Source: Cordylochernes scorpioides (Eukaryota > Arthropoda > Arachnida > Pseudoscorpiones > Chernetidae). Taken from it: DNA of 64,000 nt. Positions within the stretch are counted from its first letter, which is position 1; each line of letters opens with the position of its first letter. Position numbers and translations under genes: made by a program. Of the stretch, positions 1 to 9,945 are shown in pieces. The DNA is taken from contig CP092880.1 in NCBI GenBank assembly GCA_030710605.1, positions 1,220,862 to 1,284,861 of the forward strand. The letters are read 5' to 3'. Below the pieces are notes generated by a model that saw nothing but the letters and a program-made list of their open reading frames with translations, was not told the DNA's origin and made no database searches.

Positions 1-220
1 GTAGGAATAAGTTCCGTGGACCGTTTGCTCTATGTTGTGTAACACGGCGTTGGAACTACCGATCCTTCTGTTATATTGAACTTAAAATCACAAAATAATG
101 CTGAATCGTTAAAAAATATTCAAAAACCATCTTTAAAATTGCTCATTTGAGCGGCAAGGAGGGGAAGGCCATTTTTAAATAAGTCTGAAGCGGAGTTGGA
201 ACCATGACTATGTGACGCAG

Positions 221-508
221 CCCTGCCCATCGAGCGCTGCCCCACGTTCCGCGATCAGCCGCTCGGCAGCACCGCCACCTACAACGGCAAGTGCTACATC
301 TTCTACCACAACCAGCCCAAGACGTTCCCGGAGTCGCGGCGGTTCTGCGAGATGCGGGGCGGCAGCCTGGTGGACGAGACCAGCCCGGCACTGCAGGGCT
401 TCCTCAGCTGGGAGCTCTACCGCCGCCATCGCAACGACCCCAACGGCCAGTACTGGATGGGGGCGGTGAGGGACCCGCGGAACCCGGCCAACTGGAAGTG
501 GATCAACG
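221..508 (+). CDS. Exon: N-terminal half of the C-type lectin-like domain
   Basis: The acceptor is TGTGACGCAG before 221 and the donor CAACG|GTAGGT after 508; the exon is phase 1 at both ends. It encodes a CTLD first half: an N-terminal Cys (ERCPTF), GKCYIFY, a helix with RRFCEMRGGSLVDE, and QYWMGAV, which matches the family's conserved WIG-type strand. Reading starts with two bases completing a codon from an exon outside the window. Confidence 0.85.
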
Positions 509-3500
509 GTAGGTCTCTCTCCACACCTTTCATTTATCATACTCTACATTGGCTTTAGTCGCTGTTGTAAATTTTACATTTCAGACTCACAATAACAAAA
601 TCAAGAACCCCATATTAGCATGCGTGTAATCATGGAATCTATTCTAGCGCCAAGTTATCTGTCCTCCAGCCATTCTATGTCGGTGGAGAATATTGGAAGT
701 GCCTTGCTCATCCGTGAGAATCCCTGCCATCAGTTTCACCAGTTTATAAAACCCAGACCTCTACCATTATTGTAGCAATTATATCTACATTACAAAATGC
801 GAATACTTGTAACTTCTAGTGGAACAATGGGGGTAGATTTTGTAGCTGTAGGCATGTTACACAAAGCTGTATAATACTTAAAAAATCTTCATGTCAAATA
901 AACTCTGTCTTCATCAATATTGTTTCCGTGTGATAGCTTTTCTTCTCCTAGGATCCTTCGGCGTTAGTTGAGGTTGATTTGACCATTACAACTATCATAA
1001 GATGTGTGAATACAGCCTGCGTTCTACTGATGTCATTAGATATATTATTTACTAACATCTGTGTGTTATATGTAAGTTTCCCCAAACCTATTTCCATAAT
1101 CAGTGCTGGAGGCGCCAGGAGTAAACATGACTGACGCAGGCCAAGACGTCAGCATCTCCTTCTGGAACCTGCCCACGACCCACGAGAACTGCTCCAGGTT
1201 TGACGGCGCCAAGGGCTGGCTGTGGTCGGACACCAACTGCGGGGTGAAGCTCAACTTTATCTGCCAGCACCGTGAGTCTGTGTACTGCCTTCACCTGGAG
1301 TTTGTTGTTTATTGGTGGTTTACCAACTACATGTAGCCCAGATCATTGTTGGTTTAGCTGCATTCCTAGCACATGTAGCCCAGCGACCATTGTTGGTTTA
1401 CCCGTATTCCAAGCACATGCAGCCCAGGTTCATTGTTGGATTTCCCATATTCTAACTACATGTCGACTAGGTCCATTGTTGGTTTACCTGTGCCTTAGGT
1501 AAACGTTGGGATTGTTGACTTGTCCACGCCAGTAGGCTATTGTGTTGCTCGGCGTACGTAGTCTTGTGTCCACCACCAGCCATTCCAACAGCGACCCTGT
1601 GTGCAGGTCCCGCCACCTGCGGTCGACCCGAGCGGCCACCCAACTCCACCATCCAGTTCCGTAACCGGGAGATCGGCTCTGTCATCGAGTACCGCTGTGC
1701 CCCAGGCCACCTCCTGGTCGGGCCGCACATCCGCAGCTGCCTGGCCACCGGCTTCTTCAGCGAGATCCCCCCTAAGTGTCGCTGTGAGTATTTGGCCTCG
1801 GAAGTCACATGGGAACATCATGTACTTCTTCTTTCTTATCTCAACAACCATCATGGCTGGGTGAATTAGAATGCGTCTGCCTTTGTCATTAAGACTGGGA
1901 GAACTACTCAGTAGCAGGCCACTGACTTAACTTCAATATGAAATGGCCGTCTCTGACACGAGGAACAAACGCCATGTGCAGCCGCTCCTAAAATGGAGTA
2001 CAGACTCATCCTGTATCCCTGGAGTCCGTACAGGGTACTATCAACCGGGCCAGCTGAACCCAGATTCTTTAGCAAGCTTGTTACTGCTCCCCCTCCTCTT
2101 CATCCGGGCTTAGGACCGGCAAAGGCGGAGTTGAAACATCTTGATAATTAGAAGAGAACAGAATGGCAAACTCCCTCTTTAAAAAACACATAAGCACATT
2201 TTCTCAAGCAAAGTCGTCTCTAAATAAACCAAAATCAATCACAAAACATTTTGTGTGTGAATCAAGATGTAAAAGATTCTTCAGTACAACGGCAGGAAGC
2301 GATACGCCGCTTCATCCCTGGTGTTTGCTATAGGTTGGAATCTTCTTGCGATAGTACTCTTTGGCCACTAGAACTGAGCTTTCAGATAAAGAGTTGTAGG
2401 GTTTTTTAAATGTTTACTGATTCTTTACATTTAAACCGTATCTGTGACCAGATTTTCACAAAATTACCAACCATTTCTGACCAAAGGTTTGCTCGGTTAC
2501 ACTTAGAAGTCGCGCTGGCCTTCCTTATTGGCTGTACAGGGGGTATTTCCAAACTGTGTGCATGTCTGATTGGCTGCTCCCAAGAAGGGCGGAGATGTGA
2601 GTCATTGGCTGTGCAGACCTGGAGTGCGGCCGCCCCGCCAGCATCCCCCACGGCAGTTACACCCTGGTCAACTCCACCCAGCACTACCAGAGCCTGGTGC
2701 AGTACCACTGCCACGACGGCTACGTCCTGGTGGGCCGCGGCCAGCTCAAGTGCGACGTCGATGAGAAGTGGAACGGCCGCCCGCCCCGCTGTGACCGTGA
2801 GTTGCCCCACACACGATAAGTTTAATTGACCACCAATAGTGTGCGACTTCAGTAGATTACAAACGGAGGAAATCCGTTCGTTGAACTGAGTTATCATTAT
2901 TTATCTCTCTCGATATGTTAATTTTACAAATATTCAAATTTACACTCTTTTTTTTTCATCCTTGGTTATCTTGTGTTTCTTCAATAAAGGTCACTGTGTA
3001 ACAAATATCTTTCAGAGTTATGGTCTGAATTTATTAAAGACACATGGGATAACCAAGTGTGAACAAAATGATCTCTGTCTCCTTAAAAAAAATTAAAATA
3101 AATAGACAACCGGTGACATCAAAGACTTTCTACTTCCTTAAGTTTTATCCATGAGTGTATATAGTATTGGCGCTAAATAATTCCTATATTTATACTCATT
3201 TTTAAAATCTCCTCCACCGGTGTATGGGACATGTGAGGTGACGTGAGGCGTGTGTCCAGCGGTGTACTGCCAGGCCCCACCCCCCACGGCCAACGGCCGC
3301 TACTACCTCACCTCCAACTCCACCATCTACGGCTCGGTGGCCGAGTACCTGTGTGACTCGGGCTTCACCCTCGTGGGCAACACCCGCCTGCTGTGTGTCT
3401 CCAACGGATTCTGGAACGGCGACGCCCCGATCTGCATCAGTACGTGACGTCCTGCTATGTAAATCTATGAGAAACTCGGCGTCGTGTATTGACCGTCTCT

Positions 3501-6500
3501 GCCAACTAGTAGACTCGGGTCGCTGACAACACCAGCTGTTGCAAATTCAAACCTGGAGACCACATGTTTCCTGGCTAATGGCCTTCATCAGTCCAGTGCG
3601 GACTTTGATTTCATTTGATCCATAATTAAGCTGGTAAAGTGGCTACTCACAAAATATAGATGGTAATTGGCAGATATTATTCTAAAAAAAGAAAGATTAT
3701 CGTGTATCGAGAGATTTCTGAAGGTGAATGAATAAAAGAGAAGAACATGGTCCAGAATCTGGCCTCACTAACCTAAATTGTACGCTTTATATTGGTAGAA
3801 CTTGGTGGAAGCGTCCTACAAGGCGTTGTTCTCCAACCCACTCAGCCAAGAAATCACCTGTATGAAGCTACTGTCTAGTTATCGGAACAGTAGTGCTGTG
3901 AACGGCAGTTTTCTGGAGTTGGAACCAGGAAATTATTTCTGAGATCTCTTAACAAATATGTTTCAATTTGACTCTATTCCATTTGTGGCTGCGCTAGAAC
4001 AGATTTCTTACAATATTGCGTGACAGAGCCCATGACGACCAGCGCGGCCCCGACCCCTGTGTCCACCTCGAGGATGATGATAGTCCCTCCCTCCACCTCC
4101 CCGCCCCCTCCCCCGCCGGTCCCAGTCCGCCCCTCCCCCTACCAGCCCCACCCATCCACTGGCATCCGCCTGGTGACGCCGAGCGCCGTCTACACCCCCG
4201 TGCGCACCTCGGTGGTGCTAACCACGCCTACGACCACACCGCGGCCCACCCCGCCGCCCACAACCCGCCGCCCCCAGACCTACTACATCAGTCCCTCCAC
4301 ACAGCGTCCCACCACTGTCTACTACCGGCCTCCCTCCCCGCCGGCCTCCACCGCCCGGCCCCCCCGCCCCGCCGTCTACCGCCCCAGCACCACCCAGCCC
4401 CCCGAGTCCCCCATCATCACCCTCCAGACCTTCGACAACGAAATCCCCCACGACAGCTTCAGAAAGGGAGACAAGCCCGAGGTTCCCCGTATAGGACCCA
4501 AGTATGACTCCAAGACCACGCTCCCATCGACCAAGCTCACCACAGGTAAATGATCCGCTATAATGTTTATAGATTAGAACTGCGCATGCGTTACTTGACG
4601 GCGCTAAAAAGCCAATCAGTGTGAGAATAACCAAGGTTACACATTTATTTCGTCTGCAGACAGTGGACAAGTGTTTCTAATCAGCAATGTAGTCCACCAA
4701 GTCTCAAGGGTAAATTAGAACAAGTTCCAAGTTAGTGTTATCAGATAGAGGGTTTTCAAGCGAAAGATATTGGCACGGTAGAATGTTGACGAAAAGTCGC
4801 TTAACTAATGCTTATTTAGCTCTAAGACAACATAAGAGTTACAGATCAAATTGAATTTACAATAATAATTACATGAAACAGTAGTAGGGCCAATTCACAT
4901 GTGGGCAGATAAATTACATTATAATCAGTAATAATTAATTATTCACTGAGACAACACAACATATAAACAATTTTATAAATAGTCTCAGTTTAGATATATT
5001 ACTCGAGTTGTCCACCGTCGAATTAGCGACTGTCGGCAATGTCTCAGTAACACAAGGTATCCCCCACACATGTACAGTACCTAGGTAGTGACACGTGTGC
5101 ACCACTTCAGCCCGTTGTGTACATCTCAGTGTACTCTCAGCTCGTACATTTCCTGGGAGATTTATCATCCTGGTGTTTACTTTCTCCGCCATTTGTCAAA
5201 TTCTCCTCTTTGCTGCTGCAGTTGATTCATTAACTCCGGAGGGAGGTTGTTCAATTATAACTCGGGGGCGTTCTCAATCTCCTCAGTTCTTCGGTGAAAG
5301 ATTAATTGAACGTCATATAGACAATGTCAATCAAAATTATTATAAATTAAAGATTTAAAAAGTGATTTTAAAAAACTATTTGTAACCTGAAAGTGATAAA
5401 TTATTAGAGGTATCAATCAAACCCGTTAGAAAACTTTGATAAAATGAAATCACCCTAGCTTTCCCCCCGGGACAATACCAATAACTGACCTGCTGGTAGT
5501 TCCAATTGGAACAGTTTGTGGATTCTCACTTTAATTGATACCTGAAACATATAAATGTTGGACTGCCCTTACTGCAATGATAAAATAAAGGGAGGGCCTG
5601 ACTCATCAGTGGTGAACTCCTAGCAGTTTTTCCAGTTTAATCTCCCGATGTTATATTGCATTGAGCTGTTTTGCTTTTATACAAACACTGAAACTAAACT
5701 CTTGGAAAAGGTATTTTAAATGAACAATAGACATAGGCTTTGAGAGAGGACAGTAGAAATACATATAATTATAAATCTTTAGATAATAAAAAAGGCATAT
5801 ATTGGATCGAATATATGCCTTTCTATTATCTAAAAATTTAAATATGAATATATTGCTATATTTTAAGATAAATTATAAATGTAGCTCTGATTCAGACACC
5901 TAATTATTTCACCATTGCAGTAAGGACAGTAGAAATTTGTTTTATTCAAAAAGGAACATACGCGTCCCAAAAATGGTTTCTTATGGAAGAGTTGAAGATG
6001 TAAATCCCATTCTATCGGTGTGTCCACTTGGTCGCAACACAACTAACTGTATGTGTGTGTGTCAGGCGGCATCATCGCCATGGTGGTGTTCGGGGGATTT
6101 GTCGTCATGCTGGTGGTCATTGTGGCTGTCATCGTGCTCATCAGGAGGTGAGCATCCTGTCTCTCTAACCTTGGCATCGGATGTTTGATCTATCTAGCGC
6201 GTGAAGTGTTCCTAGTCCTTACTTTGTCGTGGCTGTATCAACACTGCTGTAGATGGATCATCTTGTATGTAGACTGTGTAGATTACAGAGGTAGATATTG
6301 TCGGGGCTGCATCAACACTGCTGTAGATGGATCATCTTGTATGTAGACTGTGTAGATTACAGAGGTAGATATTGTCGTGGCTGCATCAACACTGCTGTAG
6401 ATGGATCATCTTGTATGTAGACTGTGTAGATTACAGAGGTAGATATTGTCGGGGCTGCATCAACACTGCTGTAGATGGATCATCTTGTATGTAGACTGTG

Positions 6501-9500
6501 TAGATTACAGAGGTAGATATTGTCGTGGCTGCATCAACACTGCTGTAGATGGATCATCTTGTATGTAGACTGTGTAGATTACAGAGGTAGATATTGTCGG
6601 GGCTGCATCAACACTGCTGTAGATGGATCATCTTGTATGTAGACTGTGTAGATTACAGAGGTAGATATTGTCGGGGCTGCATCAACACTGCTGTAGATGG
6701 ATCATCTTGTATGTAGACTGTGTAGATTACAGAGGTAGATGTTGCCGTGTGAAACACGCCCACAACTGTAGACACAACTTATACTTACAGTTGAGATACC
6801 ATGGCCTAAAACATGTCTAAAGCCGGCCTTTCATGGAGATCGTCTTTCATGGGAGACTATTATGTCACGCCAAGTCCCTAGATGTCTTTCAACACAAACA
6901 GATTCTATGATAAGAGCCCATCTCCAGGAGAGACCGAATTTAGACATGTGTCTTGGGTAGGGTTTCTCCTGAGAGAGTCTAGCGTGTCAGCTATTGGCTG
7001 TAACATTACAGCAAGTTGGTGAATGTTGGGTGTTGTGGTAAACACAGCCAACAGTTATGTGAGCGTGTATACAAACACGGCATCTTGTAGGTCAGATACA
7101 ATAGCTCATGTCGGTAGAACTGTGTGCAAACACGGCATCTTGTAGGTCAGATACAATAGCTCATGTCGGTAGAACTGTGTGCAAACTCTCCACAGACCTT
7201 TGACGGCATTTATTGACAATCTTTCCACATAAACGCATGTTTATTTCTACCATTTGTTTAGATTACGAGATAGCTCTGCAATAACTAATGGATAACACCT
7301 AACCAACCACGCAGTTATTGCTATGTTATGTCGCTTGTTCAAACTATCCTTGCTTACAAATGACACGGAACCATTCTGTCCATATACCTACCTGATGGCA
7401 GCCGGTACTAACCCCACTAACCCTGCCACCAGTGTCCGCCGACGGAGGAAGCGTCACCTCAGATCTTGGCTAAGTACTCCGGGCACGCTGAATGCCCGGG
7501 CCTTGTACTAGGTCAGTATGATGCCTGCACGGCTCTAGCATGCACCAGCGCGGCTCTAGCATGCACCAGCGCGGCTCTAGCATGCACCAGCGCGACACCC
7601 TAGCATGCTCTTGACGTCGACAAATGCATGTCTGGTCGTCACACGTTGCAACATCCCGAACTCTTCCAACACGCATCTTTGAATGTCTCACTCGGGTCGG
7701 GTCTGATGGAATGCATGCACCTCGCCATGTTTGTTGCATCTTGAGAACAAGTTGGGAACAGGAATGTGATGTTGCTACTATGGCCTTTGTTCCAGCCTCT
7801 ATTAAGGTACCAGCTCTAGCTTTCTCTCTATGATATCAGGGTCGACGTGATGGTACATGGATCTCTGGTCAGGGATGGGTGGAATGAAACTCTTCGGTGC
7901 AGCGAGGAGCAGAGTCCATACTACGTGGCTTACCATAGTACTGCTGCCATCACATGTCATACAATCTCTGTGATTATTATTCAACATTATTCACATCGGA
8001 TCTCTGTTTTACCTGAATCTCTAGCTGTTTCTTGTAAAGAAACCTTTTTTCTTTAGATAATTGTAAGTTTATATAGAATATTAGCTTTTACTATCATATA
8101 CATTGTAGATTTATGCGAGTGACCCGGGAATTATTTGAATAAAGAACAATTGGCTTTTGGTCAAAGAGTTTCTTTTGTTTATATTGAAGAGTAATTTTAT
8201 CGAAAGCTTGCACCACCTTAAAAATATATATTAATACAAAATAATCTCTTTTCCCAAAATCCAATTTCTACATATTGAAATAGGGTATATTATATAGATA
8301 TAATAGACAGGATATACGGCATACATACGCAGAATAACAATTAACTTTCATATAAAGATCTTGAAGAGAGAATCGACTCATTTTTTAAATGGCGGATATA
8401 TTATATTAAGAATTTATCTATGTTAGGTATGTTGAATAAAATATAGAGAGTGAAAACCCATGAGAGAGACTTCTCAAGCTACAAGTTTTAGAAAAATATA
8501 TATTTTTTCAAATTAAAATAAGCAGTTCATAAATTCTCTGACAGATGGCAGCACGAGGTTTGAAGCGTTCAACTCTCTCTCTCTCTCTCTTCTCGGCCTT
8601 TTGGCTAAGATCAAAGTGTTATCTCTCTCTCTCTCTTCTCGGCCTTTTGGCTAAGATCAAAGTGTTATCTCTCTCTCTCTCTCTCTTCTCGGCCTTTTGG
8701 CTAAGATCAAAGTGTTATCTCTCTCTCTCTCTTCTCGGCCTTTTGGCTAAGATCAAAGTGTTATCTCTCTCTCTCTCTTCTCGGCCTTTTGGCTAAGATC
8801 AAAGTGTTATCTCTCTCTCTCTCTTCTCGGCCTTTTGGCTAAGATCAAAGTGTTATCTCTCTCTCTCTCTCTCTCTCTACGTGGACTTTACAATCAATCA
8901 ACAAAACCTTAGATAGATAAGACATTAGAGAAATGCTGGATTCTCTTCAGTATATTTGAAAACGTATTGAAATAGATAATATATAAAACTACCTAACGGG
9001 GAGGATTTTACACGATTGGTTTGTTGTACATTCTCACAGCGCCAGTTGTGTGCAACACAGAGTGTTGGAATTGTCGATCCTTCAATATTGGGTTGTGGGA
9101 AGCAAGGGAATGGCTTTATGCCATAAGGATGTTCCTTCAGCTAGGACCTCAATCTGGGATTCAATAAAAAAGTTTGTTCATAACCGCAATATATATCTTA
9201 TGATGGTAGCTAAAAACAACAATAAAATTGTATCTGAAGAGATAAGACAGAAAAGCTGTGGCGAAGTTAGGTTGCCTCATCTAGAGAAGTACCAGAGATT
9301 GAACCAGCAACTCTCATTCTGATGATATTTTGGAGCACATCAAGAAAGTTGAGCTACACCAATTCTATATATACCTAGCACCCTATATGTTTCCAAAGTT
9401 GCCTGTGTGGGTATCATTGTTTGAATGGGGATCACTTCGGAACTCATGAACCATTCCTCTATTCTTCTCTCTCATCAAACCCAATGATCTCATAGCACTG

Positions 9501-9945
9501 ACCTCACTCAGCCAACAGTCCATAACGTCGGGTGTGTGGCTGCAGGAACCGGCGGACCAACGGCTCCGTGGACAGCAACACCGTCACCACCTACGACGGC
9601 GGCAGTGACCACGGACTCCATCGGTTCTACCAGCAAGCCTGGGACAACTTCCGGTACGACCACAGCACCCAGCAATCCGCACACACCAAACTCTCCCGCC
9701 TGGAAACTCTGGACAACCCCAACATCCTGACCGGCATGCGGCCTCCCAAGTCGACAGCCCGCACCGGCACCATCGAGGGCTACAGGGAGGCCAACGAGAT
9801 CGTGGTCAGTGACGTGGCCGCCCTGTACTCCAGGCCGGACAAATCCACCCGAGGCTCGCCCCCGCTGCCCAACCCTAAGGATAAACGTATGCACGGTGGG
9901 TTCTACGGCCCACCTCAATTTGGCCATTCCCCTAGAAGATACTAA
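221..9945 (+). CDS. C-type lectin / sushi-domain type I membrane protein (3' part of gene, 8 exons)
   Basis: Eight exons join in frame: 221-508, 1104-1271, 1607-1783, 2617-2796, 3260-3439, 4027-4545, 6066-6147 and 9546-9945, giving about 663 residues and ending at TAA 9943-9945. Domain order is C-type lectin-like domain, three sushi (CCP) domains, a Pro/Thr-rich stalk, one membrane helix, and a cytoplasmic tail of about 132 residues. The order of lectin then sushi then membrane anchor recalls selectins and the Drosophila furrowed/CG9095 proteins, but I cannot say which ortholog this is. The likely role is cell-surface recognition or adhesion. The signal peptide and N-terminal exons lie left of the window. 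All introns up to the membrane exon are phase 1; the last is phase 2. Large introns hold tandem repeats and transposon debris. The tail is read through to TAA; a GTATGC at about 9887 could be an alternative donor. Confidence 0.85.
1104..1271 (+). CDS. Exon: C-terminal half of the C-type lectin-like domain
   Basis: The exon starts after CAG at 1101-1103 and ends before GTGAGT; it is phase 1 at both ends. It supplies the remaining CTLD cysteines in HENCSRF and WSDTNC and the final FICQ strand. The calcium and sugar-binding motifs of classical lectins (EPN or QPD, and WND) are not intact: the second reads W-S-D, and the first region has only a lone Pro in WNLPTT. I infer that canonical calcium-dependent sugar binding is unlikely. 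Confidence 0.85.
1340..1500 (+). repeat. Imperfect tandem repeat, about 49 bp x 4, in intron
   Basis: Four diverged units share CATGTAGCCC and CATTGTTGG(T/A)TT. They lie in the intron between the second CTLD exon and sushi 1. No coding signal. Confidence 0.6.
1607..1783 (+). CDS. Exon: sushi (CCP) domain 1
   Basis: This symmetrical phase-1 exon of 177 bases lies between GTGTGCAG and T|GTGAGT. It carries the four sushi cysteines (CGRP, YRC, RSC, PKC). The usual Trp before the last Cys is replaced by Phe (GFFSEIPPKC). An N-S-T glycosylation sequon lies early in the domain. Confidence 0.85.
2617..2796 (+). CDS. Exon: sushi (CCP) domain 2
   Basis: This symmetrical phase-1 exon of 180 bases lies between CTGTGCAG and C|GTGAGT. 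It has four cysteines (LECGRP, YHC, LKC, PRC), the conserved Gly-Tyr core (HDGYVLVG) and the Trp of KWNGRPP. An N-S-T sequon sits at the same place as in domain 1. Confidence 0.87.
2945..3163 (-). mobile_element. MITE of the CTCATGGACAAAAC family (single copy, in intron)
   Basis: One end reads CTTAAGTTTTATCCATGAG followed by TGTATA, the terminal repeat of this family. The body has the family's TCAATAAAGGTCACTGT and CTTTCAGAGTTATGGTCTG segments. It is diverged. It sits in the intron between sushi 2 and sushi 3. Confidence 0.65.
3260..3439 (+). CDS. Exon: sushi (CCP) domain 3
   Basis: This symmetrical phase-1 exon of 180 bases lies between GTGTCCAG and A|GTACGT. It has four cysteines (VYC, YLC, LLC, PIC), the GFTLVG core and GFWNGD with the conserved Trp. 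An N-S-T sequon is again placed as in domains 1 and 2. Confidence 0.87.
3549..3598 (-). ncRNA. Degenerate hammerhead-like motif in intron
   Basis: On the minus strand CTGATGA (3591-3585) is followed by a short GGC/GCC hairpin, then GAAAC and ATGTGG. CUGGA upstream can pair with UCCAG downstream as stem I. The cleavage-site base would be G, which hammerheads do not tolerate, and two extra bases precede GAAA. It is probably an inactive relic of a ribozyme-bearing repeat. Confidence 0.35.
4027..4545 (+). CDS. Exon: Pro/Thr-rich mucin-like stalk
   Basis: The exon starts after GTGACAG and ends ACAG|GTAAAT. Its roughly 173 residues are dominated by Pro, Thr and Ser, with runs of prolines and repeated TT, TTR and PPT motifs typical of O-glycosylated stalks. 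The last 50 residues are more charged and lead to the membrane. The GC content is very high and the codons strongly biased, unlike the flanking AT-rich introns. Confidence 0.82.
4546..6065 (+). other. Intron with repeat fragments
   Basis: This 1.5-kb AT-rich intron separates the stalk and membrane exons. It holds a minus-strand copy of the TTCACCACTGATGAG repeat family at about 5560-5650 and a perfect-arm hairpin at 5776-5838 built from the AGATAATAAAAAGGCATATATTGGAT repeat family arms. I see no additional exon. Confidence 0.6.
6066..6147 (+). CDS. Exon: transmembrane helix
   Basis: An acceptor of TG repeats ending GTCAG precedes 6066, and the donor is AG|GTGAGC. The 82 bases encode GGIIAMVVFGG followed by a long run of V, I, L and A, ending I-R-R. 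This is a single membrane helix with basic stop-transfer residues. Phase 1 in, phase 2 out. Confidence 0.85.
6226..6743 (+). repeat. 74-bp tandem repeat, 7 copies, in intron
   Basis: Seven nearly identical head-to-tail units share CTGCATCAACACTGCTGTAG and ATTACAGAGGTAGATATTGT. They differ mostly at a single G/T position (GTCGGGG or GTCGTGG), so the expansion is recent. They start about 80 bases downstream of the membrane exon. Confidence 0.9.
7060..7195 (+). repeat. Duplicated 58-bp intronic segment
   Basis: GCAAACACGGCATCTTGTAG and GATACAATAGCTCATGTCGG occur twice in a row. A separate short triplet of a 21-bp unit (CGGCTCTAGCATGCACCAGCG) lies at 7531-7595. Confidence 0.7.
8570..8878 (+). 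repeat. Tandem array of U2 snRNA 5' ends in CT microsatellite, 6 copies
   Basis: Six units with period 46 bp (one of 50) start their GGCC at 8595, 8641, 8691, 8737, 8783 and 8829. Each holds CTTCTCGGCCTTTTGGCTAA then GATCAAAGTGT, which matches nucleotides about 5-34 of U2 snRNA as I know it. The match stops just short of the branch-point-pairing GUAGUA: the AG after GTGT is missing and the text runs into TATCTCTCTCT. The units are separated by CT runs. Sense orientation is the same as the host lectin gene, whose last intron contains the array. Not a functional U2 gene: no Sm site or 3' domain follows. Confidence 0.85.
9546..9945 (+). CDS. Exon: cytoplasmic tail and stop codon
   Basis: The acceptor GGCTGCAG precedes 9546. 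The tail is polar and begins NRRTNGSVDS. It contains several tyrosines (TTYDGG, RFYQQ, EGYREAN, AALYSRP) that could be phosphorylated, and ends RRY before TAA. No catalytic domain is recognised. Reading-frame openness and codon bias match the upstream exons. Confidence 0.8.

Noticed and set aside
8545-8796. Ser/Leu-rich frame
   Set aside because: Generated by CT runs and the U2-derived repeat; not a protein.
8570-8878. Functional U2 snRNA genes
   Set aside because: Only about 31 bases of U2 are present; the branch-point-pairing region, Sm site and 3' stem-loops are missing.
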